Source of the DNA: an uncultured Eubacterium sp.
GTDB lineage: Bacteria; Bacillota; Clostridia; Peptostreptococcales; Anaerovoracaceae
Assembly: GCA_947367725.1 (NCBI GenBank)
Contig: CANBFZ010000037.1
Coordinates: 1 to 9,902, forward strand
Direction of reading: 5' to 3'
DNA length: 9,902 nt
In this document: positions 1-6,162 of the stretch, one piece after another
Position numbering within the stretch: position 1 is the stretch's first letter
How the letters are laid out: every line of letters begins with the position of its first letter
Program-made: the position numbers and the translations under genes
The notes under the pieces: model-generated
Databases searched by the model: none
Told to the model about the DNA's origin: nothing
The model's input: the letters and a program-made list of their open reading frames with translations, nothing else

Positions 1-821
1 AAGCCAGATACTGCCGTAAAATTACCCGGTTTGTAGTAAAAGTTTTTATTCCTGCGAAGCGCTTTTAATATCACAATGCTGCCTGCTGTGAAAAGACAAT
101 ACGTACCGATGACCACGAGAACTACCGCCACAAAGAACATCAGCAGCGCGTTCAGCGGATTCTCTGTGGTCAGCGCAATATAGTAGCCTGCACCGATGCA
201 CAAAAATCCCAGCAGGCCCAGCCCCCCTTTTGCTTTTGGCTCCTTCTCTCCTACATTGCCGCCATGGAGCAGTTCGATGGGCTTTGCCAGGCGAATGCTC
301 ATCTGATTGGTCAGCGTCGTCAGTACAAAGAGGATACCGAACAGCACCAGACTGTAAAACATGGCATCTTTTGAAATCTCAATTCCAAACGGCGGCTCTG
401 CACCGAACACCCAACTGAGAAACAGATACACCAGTTTGCTGAACAAAATCCCGCAAAGCAGTCCGATTGCGATAGAAGCGCCTGATATACATACATTCTC
501 GATGATCAGCACCCTGCCAATATGCCGCTTTTCCATGCCCAGGATATTGTAAAGACCGATTTCTTTCTTTCTCTGTTTCATCAGAAAGCTGTTGGTATAA
601 AAGAGAAAGATAAACGCAAAGATTGCCATCACGATGACACCCAACCCCATAATAATAGAAAGGGTATCGCTCATGGCGGAAATTCCTTCACTCATGGCAA
701 GAAAACAGATGATATAAAACATGGCAATAATGCCGACTGACGCCAAAAAATACGGTAAGTAAAACTTCCGATTGTTCTTGATGTTATGCAGCGCTAGCTT
801 CCAAGAAAAGTTTCTAACCAC
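1..821 (-). CDS. BceB-type FtsX-like ABC transporter permease, N-terminal part (cut by left window edge)
   Basis: Membrane subunit of a Bce-type peptide sensing and detoxification transporter, partner of the ATPase just upstream. About 273 codons are readable with no stop before the window edge. Bce permeases usually have around 650 residues, so roughly 40% is present. The start is a GTG at 821, inside the end of the ATPase gene (8-nt overlap), with AGGTGG at 835-830 and 8 nt of spacing. The product then reads VVRNFSWKLALHNIKNNRKF, a typical start for this family. Hydrophobic segments lie at about residues 22-42, 54-76, 107-135, 153-172, 199-217 and 224-247. The FtsX signature RKKEIGLYNILGM is at about 84-96, after the second span. 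The large extracytoplasmic domain that defines BceB would lie in the missing part, so the Bce assignment rests on the N-terminus and the neighbouring kinase and regulator. Confidence 0.9.
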   Translation of the reverse strand, partial: MVRNFSWKLALHNIKNNRKFYLPYFLASVGIIAMFYIICFLAMSEGISAMSDTLSIIMGLGVIVMAIFAFIFLFYTNSFLMKQRKKEIGLYNILGMEKRHIGRVLIIENVCISGASIAIGLLCGILFSKLVYLFLSWVFGAEPPFGIEISKDAMFYSLVLFGILFVLTTLTNQMSIRLAKPIELLHGGNVGEKEPKAKGGLGLLGFLCIGAGYYIALTTENPLNALLMFFVAVVLVVIGTYCLFTAGSIVILKALRRNKNFYYKPGNFTAVSG

Positions 822-1581
822 GTCTGCCACCACCTGACTGCAGGACTGTCAGTGTATCCGAAATTTTTGCAAACATCTCGTCTTCTGTCATATTTGCTTT
901 ATAAATCTGATGAAACACTTCGCCATCTTTAATAAATAAAACCCTGCCGGCATGGCTTGCCGCCCTGGTACTGTGGGTTACCATCAAAATGGTCTGCCCC
1001 GCCTGATTGATTTCTTCAAAGAGCTGCAGCAGACTGGAAGACGCCGCTGAATCTAATGCCCCAGTCGGTTCATCCGCTAAAATCAGCTGTGGTCTTGTAA
1101 TCAGCGCTCTTGCCACGGCTGCACGCTGTTTCTGTCCGCCGGATACTTCGTACGGATATTTTTTCAGAATATCTTTGATGGCAAGTTGCTCTGCAATCGG
1201 CGCAAGACGCTTTGCCATCTCCCTGTAATGCTTCCTGGCAAGCACCAGCGGCAAGAAAATATTATCCTGCAGCGAAAACGTATCCAACAGGTTAAAATCC
1301 TGAAATACAAAGCCTAAATTATCCCGACGAAATGCTGAAATTTCTCGCTCAGAAATCGTAACAATATTCCGTCCGTTTAGAAGCACTTCTCCGCTGGTGG
1401 GCTTATCCAACGCCGCCAAAATATTCAAAAGTGTCGTCTTCCCGGAACCAGATTCTCCCATAATCGCTACGTATTCTCCCTCTTCCACAGAAAACGATAC
1501 GTTGGACAATGCCTGCACCTGATTGCCGCCGAACCGGGTTGTATAAATTTTTTTCAAGTTTTTCACTTCTAAAATGGTCAT
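814..1581 (-). CDS. BceA-type ABC transporter ATP-binding protein
   Basis: Cytoplasmic ATPase that would power the adjacent BceB-type permease in removing cell-wall-active peptides. The 255-residue product has every ABC motif in order: Walker A GESGSGKTT at 42-50, Q-loop Gln94, signature SGGQK at 147-151, Walker B LILADE at 166-171, D-loop GALD at 174-177 and H-loop His203. It belongs to the MacB/LolD/BceA group by length and by the EPTGALD segment. The start is supported by AAAGGGG a few bases upstream of 1581. The C-terminal tail beyond the H-loop (about 50 residues) ends in a short basic Gly/Arg stretch. Its stop overlaps the permease start by 8 nt, which suggests translational coupling. 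A hairpin with a T run separates it from the upstream kinase gene, so it probably has its own promoter. The substrate (bacitracin, lantibiotic or other) cannot be read from the sequence. Confidence 0.95.
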   Translation of the reverse strand: MTILEVKNLKKIYTTRFGGNQVQALSNVSFSVEEGEYVAIMGESGSGKTTLLNILAALDKPTSGEVLLNGRNIVTISEREISAFRRDNLGFVFQDFNLLDTFSLQDNIFLPLVLARKHYREMAKRLAPIAEQLAIKDILKKYPYEVSGGQKQRAAVARALITRPQLILADEPTGALDSAASSSLLQLFEEINQAGQTILMVTHSTRAASHAGRVLFIKDGEVFHQIYKANMTEDEMFAKISDTLTVLQSGGGRRG

Positions 1582-1619
1582 TTTGAAACCCCTTTCTTCG
1601 ATTATGGTTTTAGTCTATC

Positions 1620-1652
1620 AAAAAAGGGAACGTAAGTCCTATACATTCCCTT
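1620..1652 (-). terminator. Rho-independent terminator after the RR/HK genes (may overlap the transporter promoter)
   Basis: Read on the minus strand, AAGGGAATGTA and TACGTTCCCTT form an 11-bp stem with one G-U pair and a 7-nt loop (TAGGACT). A run of six T follows, the first two of which belong to the stem arm. It starts 9 nt past the kinase stop codon and 38 bp before the ATPase start. This is the form of an intrinsic terminator, and it would end or reduce transcription from the regulator-kinase genes before the transporter genes. An inverted repeat here could also be a regulator binding site. Confidence 0.65.
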
Positions 1653-1685
1653 ACAATATTTTATTCAAATCTTACATTTTCGTAA
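1638..1685 (-). promoter_or_regulatory. Candidate BceR-type operator and activator-dependent promoter for the ABC transporter
   Basis: TTACATTTTCGTAA at 1672-1685 matches, from memory, the inverted repeat TNACA-N4-TGTAA reported for BceR-like regulators, with one mismatch. It lies 91-104 bp before the ATPase ATG and overlaps the 3' end of the kinase gene. On the minus strand a -35-like TTGAAT (1668-1663) follows 3 nt later, and after 19 nt comes a -10-like TATAGG (1643-1638). The weak boxes and long spacer would fit a promoter that needs an activator. The -10 falls in the loop of the terminator hairpin. The operator match is the stronger part; the -35/-10 assignment is tentative. Confidence 0.4.
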
Positions 1686-2656
1686 TCAAGACCCAGTTTC
1701 ACTTTGGTGCCTTTGCCTGCTTCCGACTCGATGGTCATCGTATGTCCCAATCGGTTCATGATCAGCCGGCATAGGTACAGACCGATACCAGTCGACTTCT
1801 TGTCTGTACGCCCATTGTAGCCGGTATAGCCCTTTTCAAAGACCCGAGGCAAATCTTCCGCCCAGATGCCGATGCCTGTATCCGCAATGACCAACGTGCG
1901 CGGCTGTGCTTTGTCCATATAGATGGAAATTTTTCCCTCCGGTGTATATTTCAACGCGTTGGACAGTACCTGCTCAATGACAAAGCTGAGCCACTTCTCG
2001 TCGGAAATGGTTTTCGTCTCCAGCGGCGCGTACTCCAGAGAAATCTTCTTTTTAATGAACATGGTCGAGTATTTCTTCACCACATCCTTTACAATGCGGT
2101 CCAAATCCTGCTCACCGATGCGAAAATCCGTGCTGTCCGCACCAAGCCGCAAATAAGACAGCACCATCTCTACATACTGCTCAATTTTAAACAGTTCCAT
2201 AGAAAGGGCGTCTTTCTCCTTTCCCGTCGGCATGCTCTGCAGCAGCAGAGCCATGGCCGCGATCGGCGTTTTGATCTGATGTGCCCAGAGGGTATAATAT
2301 TCAATCATATCACTCATGGACTGATCCTTTTCGGACACCGCTGCAGAAGTGGTCTGATACAGCGACTGGATGATCTTTTGATATTCTTCTTCAATGGCGT
2401 TTGCCGGCGCCGGCAATTTTTCCGGACCAAACTGAATCCTGGCACGAAGATCCGCGAGCACCATCTGCCGCTGTCTGAACCTGCAGTAACTGTATATCAT
2501 AAATACACCGGCGAAAAACAGGCACAGAAGACTGGCATAAAGCAGCACATCTAAAGGCATTCTGTAGAGATATGCCACCAGACAGAACACCCCCAGATAG
2601 AGGGCAAAGAGCAACGCCGATTTTATTTTGCTGCGTATAAATCTTCCGATCATCAT
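1661..2656 (-). CDS. BceS-type intramembrane-sensing sensor histidine kinase
   Basis: Membrane kinase that phosphorylates the response regulator encoded just before it. The product has 331 residues. Two close membrane spans (about 14-31 and 37-56) have only a few residues between them, so there is no extracytoplasmic sensor domain. That is the hallmark of intramembrane-sensing kinases that take their signal from a Bce transporter. The phospho-acceptor His126 lies in the motif AHQIKTPIAAM. The catalytic domain shows the N box EQVLSNALKYT (229-239, Asn233), G1 box DTGIGI (259-264), an F box near VFEKGYTG, and the G2 box STGIGLYL (288-295). The ATG at 2656 overlaps the regulator stop (TGA, 2655-2653), so the two are translationally coupled. 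A second ATG follows directly and is an alternative start. All key catalytic residues are present. A hairpin with a T run follows the gene. Confidence 0.94.
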   Translation of the reverse strand: MMIGRFIRSKIKSALLFALYLGVFCLVAYLYRMPLDVLLYASLLCLFFAGVFMIYSYCRFRQRQMVLADLRARIQFGPEKLPAPANAIEEEYQKIIQSLYQTTSAAVSEKDQSMSDMIEYYTLWAHQIKTPIAAMALLLQSMPTGKEKDALSMELFKIEQYVEMVLSYLRLGADSTDFRIGEQDLDRIVKDVVKKYSTMFIKKKISLEYAPLETKTISDEKWLSFVIEQVLSNALKYTPEGKISIYMDKAQPRTLVIADTGIGIWAEDLPRVFEKGYTGYNGRTDKKSTGIGLYLCRLIMNRLGHTMTIESEAGKGTKVKLGLDYENVRFE

Positions 2657-3324
2657 TCTATCAAATAACCCATGCCTTTCTTTGTTTTGATAAAATCGGA
2701 AAGTCCGCTGACATCCAGTTTCCGCCGAAGTCTTGCCACATTGACCGTCAGCGTGTTTTCATCGACAAAGCTATCCGTCTCCCAGAGTTTCACCATCAAA
2801 TCGTCCCGGCTGACCACCGTGCCTTTCCGCTCCAGCAAAATCTGCAGAATCTTAAATTCATTTTTGGTCAGATCAATCTTCTCTTGCTGATAAGTCAGGC
2901 TGGCATCCCCCAGATTGAGCACCGCGCCCATATGGGTCAAAGTCTGACTCTGCATGCCGAAATCATAGGTCCTGCGCAGCAGTGCCTGCACTTTCGCAGT
3001 CAACACCGCAAGATCAAAAGGCTTGGCGATAAAATCATCGCCGCCCATATTCATGGCCATGACGATATTCATATTGTCTGACGCCGAGGAAATAAAGATA
3101 ATCGGTACACTGGACACGGCACGAATCTGTGTACACCAGTAATAGCCGTTATAAAAGGGAAGTCCGATATCAAGAAGTACCAAATCTGGTGCATAATCAG
3201 AAAACTCCGCCATAATATCTTTAAAATTTTCTGCGCAGCGCGCTTCCCAACCCCAGGTTTCGATATGAGAAGCAATCGCCTTGCTGATGACTGTATCATC
3301 TTCTATAATGAAAATCTTGTGCAT
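2653..3324 (-). CDS. OmpR/BceR-type response regulator
   Basis: Two-component transcription regulator, expected to bind upstream of the BceAB-type genes once phosphorylated by the neighbouring kinase. I chose the ATG at 3324 because GGAG (3334-3331) sits 6 nt upstream. An in-frame ATG at 3336 would add four residues (MEKR) but has no comparable ribosome binding site. The product has 223 residues from the chosen start. Counted from 3336, the receiver domain has acidic residues Glu12-Asp13-Asp14, phospho-acceptor Asp56 in LLDIGLP, a conserved Ser/Thr position around FISSA (81-85) and Lys105 in AKPFD. The C-terminal winged-helix domain includes LTKNEFKILQILL and the recognition region DENTLTVNVARLRRKL. 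The stop overlaps the kinase start. Only 20 bp separate it from the upstream unknown membrane protein gene, so these are probably one transcript. Confidence 0.95.
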   Translation of the reverse strand: MHKIFIIEDDTVISKAIASHIETWGWEARCAENFKDIMAEFSDYAPDLVLLDIGLPFYNGYYWCTQIRAVSSVPIIFISSASDNMNIVMAMNMGGDDFIAKPFDLAVLTAKVQALLRRTYDFGMQSQTLTHMGAVLNLGDASLTYQQEKIDLTKNEFKILQILLERKGTVVSRDDLMVKLWETDSFVDENTLTVNVARLRRKLDVSGLSDFIKTKKGMGYLIE

Positions 3325-3330
3325 TCGTTT

Positions 3331-3334
3331 CTCC
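3331..3334 (-). promoter_or_regulatory. Ribosome binding site that sets the response regulator start
   Basis: On the minus strand GGAG lies 6 nt before the ATG at 3324. The upstream in-frame ATG at 3336 contains part of this context and has only weak purine sequence ahead of it, which favours the shorter protein. Confidence 0.6.
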
Positions 3335-3344
3335 ATTTGTTCTG

Positions 3345-4121
3345 TTATTTGAGGATTGCTTTTTCTTCGTGTATCATCACTGTGGTTACCGCGCCGACAT
3401 CATTGAGCCAAATATGTGCAGTCAAACCTTCTCCCAGCCGTCCGGAAATTGCCTGCAAGCTGTCTTTTTCGTATCGGAAATTCCGTTTTCTGGCGCCGTC
3501 CTGTTCGACTGTCGTCGTCACTGTTCCCCGATAAAATTTCACATCTTTGCTGAAAGCATAGCTGCTGAGAAGTTCTGCAAACTTGTCCTTTTCTTCCGCA
3601 GTATAACCATAAGGCGCTGTCTCCATCCCTTTCTCGTCTACGGAAAGGATAACGCAGGTCGCAGTATGGGTGCCCGGCACCAGTTCGTCTAGCTCACTGA
3701 GACTGCTGCTATGATTCTGATAGGTCTGCCTGCCCGCCATCATGGCATATACCTTGCCGCCTTTGGTCAGCCAGAGATAAACAGGCATTTCTCCTTTTTC
3801 GGAAAGTTCCTTTTTTAAATCTTCCGGTGAAAAAGCCCCATAGCTGACTTTGACCGACTCATCGCCGTTCTCGTCGATGTTCACATCATAATTGCGCAGA
3901 TAAACCCTGCAATCATCCAGACACAGATACGTATCATTTCCGGCATTGCAAGTCAGCATTCTTCCGTCAAAACTGCTGCACATCGCCTCCACATCATAGC
4001 CCTCCGGATCGAGCCCGTTCAGCACATCTCGGTGGTTTCTGCTCTCTGACCACAGATAAATGCCGCCTGCCAAAAGTACTGCAATCATCACGTAAATCAT
4101 CGTTCTTAAATTCTTTTTCAT
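3345..4121 (-). CDS. Unrecognised single-span membrane-anchored protein with an internal duplication, upstream of the Bce regulator
   Basis: I do not recognise this family. The 258-residue product begins MKKN, has one hydrophobic segment at about residues 8-24, and has a polar remainder. That suggests an N-in anchored protein with the bulk outside the membrane; no lipobox is evident. Two stretches resemble each other: about 72-128 (ending MPVYLWLTKGGKVYAMM) and about 193-250 (ending GLTAHIWLNDVGAVTTVMI). Both go from beta-like segments through an acidic/basic turn to a WL-x-x-x-G-x-V core, which suggests a duplicated small beta domain. There are five cysteines (48, 58, 67, 71, 156), four of them clustered. 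The start is backed by AAAGGGGG about 8 nt upstream of 4121. Its stop is 20 bp from the regulator start, which suggests co-transcription with the two-component genes. An accessory sensing or envelope role is inference from position only. Confidence 0.85.
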   Translation of the reverse strand: MKKNLRTMIYVMIAVLLAGGIYLWSESRNHRDVLNGLDPEGYDVEAMCSSFDGRMLTCNAGNDTYLCLDDCRVYLRNYDVNIDENGDESVKVSYGAFSPEDLKKELSEKGEMPVYLWLTKGGKVYAMMAGRQTYQNHSSSLSELDELVPGTHTATCVILSVDEKGMETAPYGYTAEEKDKFAELLSSYAFSKDVKFYRGTVTTTVEQDGARKRNFRYEKDSLQAISGRLGEGLTAHIWLNDVGAVTTVMIHEEKAILK

Positions 4122-4154
4122 TGCCCAATCCCCCTTTGCAAACTATATACTATT

Positions 4155-4183
4155 ATTTTACTACATTCACCCACCGTTGACAA
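4155..4183 (-). promoter_or_regulatory. Candidate sigma-A promoter for the unknown membrane protein / RR / HK genes
   Basis: On the minus strand TTGTCA (4183-4178), a 17-nt spacer and TAAAAT (4160-4155) precede the ATG at 4121 with a leader of about 27 nt. The -35 lies within the last codons of the metallophosphoesterase gene. Spacing and boxes are good, but the AT-rich context makes a chance match possible, and read-through from upstream is also likely. Confidence 0.45.
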
Positions 4184-4997
4184 GATGAATTACCGCAATT
4201 TCAGGCCGATTCCCGAACCGCACCGGCAGCGGACTTGCCCCTAAACCGCTGGAAACAAACAGTTTCATGCGCCCTACTTCATAAAGCCCTTTGGTATAAG
4301 CGTCTTCACCGCCAGCTTTCTCCGGAAGCCACTTTCCCCGGTTATAAAGTGCACCAATCAAAGGCAGCCGCACCTGCCCGCCATGGGTATCACCGCATAG
4401 CGCCAGATCCGCGCCAAACTCAGAAAACGCATCTGAATTGCTGATATGGGCGGCAACTATATTATACCTGCCCGCATCCAACTGGAATTCGTTGTGCAAA
4501 TCAAAAGAATCCGTATAATACACATTATTGATTCCGTAAAGCCGCACGGTGCTTGCACCCACAGAAATGTCCTCATACTGATAGGAAAGTACCCGCACGC
4601 CGGCTTCCGAAAGTCGTGCCTCAAAGTCTCTGTCGTTATCATGTTCGCCGTTAACTACATAGACCGGATATCGTTTTGCAAGCTTTGCAAGAAACTGCTC
4701 CGCGATCCGTTCCCCCTTTGCATCACCTGCCGTAAACATGTCCCCGGTCGATACGATAAAATCTGGATTCGCCGCATCAATGGCCTTCAAAAGATAGGCA
4801 TTGTCCGTTCCAAAAGAAAAGCCGTGTAAATCTGTAATCTGTACAAAGGTGATCGGATCCTGGATTTTTTCACTGGCAATGGTGACTTCTGTCGTCGTTA
4901 GTGTAAAAGTGCTGTAATACCAGATTCCTGCCAAAATCAAACAGTACAGAATAAAATTCCGGCAGCCATGCCGCTTTTTTTCTTGTTTTGGTTTCAT
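4167..4997 (-). CDS. Membrane-anchored metallophosphoesterase (YkuE-like, COG1408-type)
   Basis: Predicted metal-dependent phosphoesterase of the calcineurin-like superfamily, 276 residues. After a basic N-terminus a hydrophobic segment at about 14-31 should anchor it, with the catalytic domain outside. No twin-arginine motif is seen. The motifs appear in order: D-x-H as DLH (Asp56, His58), GD as TGDMF (Gly85-Asp86), a GNH(D/E)-like motif written GEHD (117-120), a histidine in AAHIS (His184), and GDTHGGQ (202-208). Two positions differ from the textbook motifs: Glu118 replaces the usual Asn, and Asp203 replaces the first His of GHTHGGQ. The conserved tail GLGASPLPVRFGNRPEI is typical of this subfamily. 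The start overlaps the stop of the upstream DNA glycosylase gene by four bases (ATGA), so the two are coupled. Relatives are thought to act on phospholipid or envelope phosphoesters; the substrate here is unknown. Confidence 0.9.
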   Translation of the reverse strand: MKPKQEKKRHGCRNFILYCLILAGIWYYSTFTLTTTEVTIASEKIQDPITFVQITDLHGFSFGTDNAYLLKAIDAANPDFIVSTGDMFTAGDAKGERIAEQFLAKLAKRYPVYVVNGEHDNDRDFEARLSEAGVRVLSYQYEDISVGASTVRLYGINNVYYTDSFDLHNEFQLDAGRYNIVAAHISNSDAFSEFGADLALCGDTHGGQVRLPLIGALYNRGKWLPEKAGGEDAYTKGLYEVGRMKLFVSSGLGASPLPVRFGNRPEIAVIHLVNGG

Positions 4998-5677
4998 TTT
5001 CGTTTCAGACTGCGCAGATAGTCTTTTGTCTCCTTATCCATTCTATTGCTTTCCACGGCTTTCTGCAGCGCCTTATTATGAATCCACTGTTCCAGCTTCT
5101 GCGCTGTAAAAAGCTCGATGGTGCTGTCATACTGCTTGATCAGCGCAAAGCTGTAATACCAGGCAATGGCCATATTGATATAGTAGTCGTCTCGTCGTAG
5201 GTCTGCCAAAATTTCCAAAAATTCCGGTCGAAACGCCTCGTCTAAAAACAGCCGCAGCTGCATCACAATGCCGTACCGAACAGAATACGGGTATGCGCTT
5301 TGCATCCATTCTAAGGTCTTGTCATAAAGCCTGCTCAGCTCTTTTTCAAACACCTTGGGCATAAATGTGTCACACGTCGCCCAGTTGTCAATATAAGGAA
5401 GGAATGCTTCCGTCATGGCAACAGCTGTGTCAAAGTCTTTCGCCATCTGTTCGATTAAAAAGGCGTGCAGATTATTTTCCTCATAATATTTATGCGGCAG
5501 CTGCTCAAGGAATGTCTCTGCCGCTGACTCTTTTGCAAATTCTTTTGCCAGCTTTCTAAGATGGGGCGTACGCACACCGATGATGCGTTCTTTGTCATAT
5601 CCGGGCATCAACTTGGCGTGAAAATCTCTATACTGTAAATCCTGCATGGCAAACAATCTATCTTGGATCTCTTTCAT
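4994..5677 (-). CDS. AlkD-like DNA alkylation repair protein (HEAT-like DNA glycosylase)
   Basis: Cytoplasmic DNA glycosylase of the AlkC/AlkD superfamily, which removes N3- and N7-alkylated purines without a base-flipping pocket. The 227-residue length is normal for the family. The early motif GVRTPHLRKLAKE (34-46) is typical. The candidate catalytic residues are Trp99 and Asp103 in NWATCD and Trp173 in IAWYY. Their order and spacing resemble Trp109, Asp113 and Trp187 of Bacillus cereus AlkD; this comparison is from memory. The repeated paired helices, rich in Leu, Tyr and Phe, fit a HEAT-like solenoid. The start at 5677 has GTAGGAG about 6 nt upstream and a promoter at 5736-5708. It is the first gene of the minus-strand cluster and overlaps the phosphoesterase gene by 4 nt. 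No link to peptide resistance is apparent beyond position. Confidence 0.93.
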   Translation of the reverse strand: MKEIQDRLFAMQDLQYRDFHAKLMPGYDKERIIGVRTPHLRKLAKEFAKESAAETFLEQLPHKYYEENNLHAFLIEQMAKDFDTAVAMTEAFLPYIDNWATCDTFMPKVFEKELSRLYDKTLEWMQSAYPYSVRYGIVMQLRLFLDEAFRPEFLEILADLRRDDYYINMAIAWYYSFALIKQYDSTIELFTAQKLEQWIHNKALQKAVESNRMDKETKDYLRSLKRK

Positions 5678-5707
5678 AGTTTCTCCTACTTTCTTAAAAT
5701 TACTTTC

Positions 5708-5736
5708 AGTATATCATCAATACACCACCAAGTCAC
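5708..5736 (-). promoter_or_regulatory. Candidate sigma-A promoter for the AlkD-like gene
   Basis: On the minus strand GTGACT (5736-5731), a 17-nt spacer and TATACT (5713-5708) lie ahead of the ATG at 5677, giving a leader of about 24 nt that contains AGGAG. It faces away from the PadR promoter in the same intergenic region. Confidence 0.6.
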
Positions 5737-5788
5737 CGCCTATATTTCTTGCGAATTTCTTACATTTTAAAAAAACGCCATATACCTC

Positions 5789-5817
5789 TTGACAAATAGT
5801 ACTACGCATTGTATAGT
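5789..5817 (+). promoter_or_regulatory. Near-consensus sigma-A promoter of the padR operon
   Basis: TTGACA (5789-5794), a 17-nt spacer and TATAGT (5812-5817) precede the PadR start by about 25 bp, leaving a leader of roughly 18 nt. The -35 is perfect and the -10 has one mismatch to TATAAT, so this promoter should be strong when not repressed. Confidence 0.85.
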
Positions 5818-5818
5818 A
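5800..5818 (+). promoter_or_regulatory. Inverted repeat over the -10 of the padR promoter, candidate PadR operator
   Basis: TACTA (5800-5804) and TAGTA (5814-5818) form an inverted repeat with a 9-nt gap, covering the end of the spacer and the -10. The small palindrome TAGTACTA (5797-5804) overlaps the left arm. PadR-family repressors commonly bind dyads in their own promoters, and a repressor here would block RNA polymerase. Assignment to this PadR is inference from position. Confidence 0.5.
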
Positions 5819-5841
5819 TGATGCGAAAGGGGGTATCACCT

Positions 5842-6162
5842 ATGATGAACCCACAGATCAAAAAAGGTTTTTTAGATATCTGCGTTCTGTCGGTCCTCAG
5901 TCGAGGCGACTCTTACGGCTACAAGATCATCAAGGATCTATCAGACTATATCAAGCTGTCTGAATCCACCTTGTATCCCATTCTGCGAAGACTGGAGGCA
6001 GGCGGCTTTCTGACCGTCTATACCGTCGAGCACAACAGTCGTCTCCGCAAAATGTATCAGCTGACAAGCGCAGGAAAATCCCAGATTCAGGAATTTCTGT
6101 CTGACTGGGACGAAATTGAAAAAATACACCGTTATATTAAGGAGGGATTAGAACGTGAATAA
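5842..6162 (+). CDS. PadR-family transcriptional regulator
   Basis: Small winged-helix repressor that probably controls its own operon and perhaps the transporter genes downstream. I chose the ATG at 5842 because AAAGGGGG (5826-5833) lies 8 nt upstream. The reading frame is open further left, but an earlier start at 5809 (TTG) would lie within the promoter. The product has 106 residues. Visible family features are GFLDICVLSVL (9-19), the SYGYKI helix (24-29), the recognition helix STLYPILRRLEAGGFL (42-57) and the wing ending RKMYQLTSAGK (69-79). A short charged C-terminal helix for dimerisation follows. It is the short PadR type without a large C-terminal domain. The last 8 nt overlap the DUF1700 gene. 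PadR proteins next to DUF1700/DUF4097 genes are a common Firmicutes arrangement, linked in several cases to envelope-active compounds. Confidence 0.94.
   Translation: MMNPQIKKGFLDICVLSVLSRGDSYGYKIIKDLSDYIKLSESTLYPILRRLEAGGFLTVYTVEHNSRLRKMYQLTSAGKSQIQEFLSDWDEIEKIHRYIKEGLERE

Noticed and set aside
230..740. Three plus-strand reading frames of 62-72 codons
   Set aside because: They lie antisense to the BceB-type permease frame, which is open from 821 to the window edge with clear FtsX motifs. They have no ribosome binding site or recognisable content.
4141..4170. TAGTA-like repeats near the promoter of the unknown membrane protein as a second PadR operator
   Set aside because: The TAGTA elements are direct repeats in AT-rich DNA rather than the spaced inverted repeat seen at the padR promoter, so the resemblance is weak.
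5809..5841. A longer PadR start at 5809
   Set aside because: It is a TTG within the promoter spacer, upstream of the expected transcription start. The ATG at 5842 has a good ribosome binding site.
5678..5841. A small RNA or small gene in the divergent intergenic region
   Set aside because: The 164 bp is accounted for by two opposed promoters, leaders and ribosome binding sites. No terminator, hairpin or coding signal was seen.
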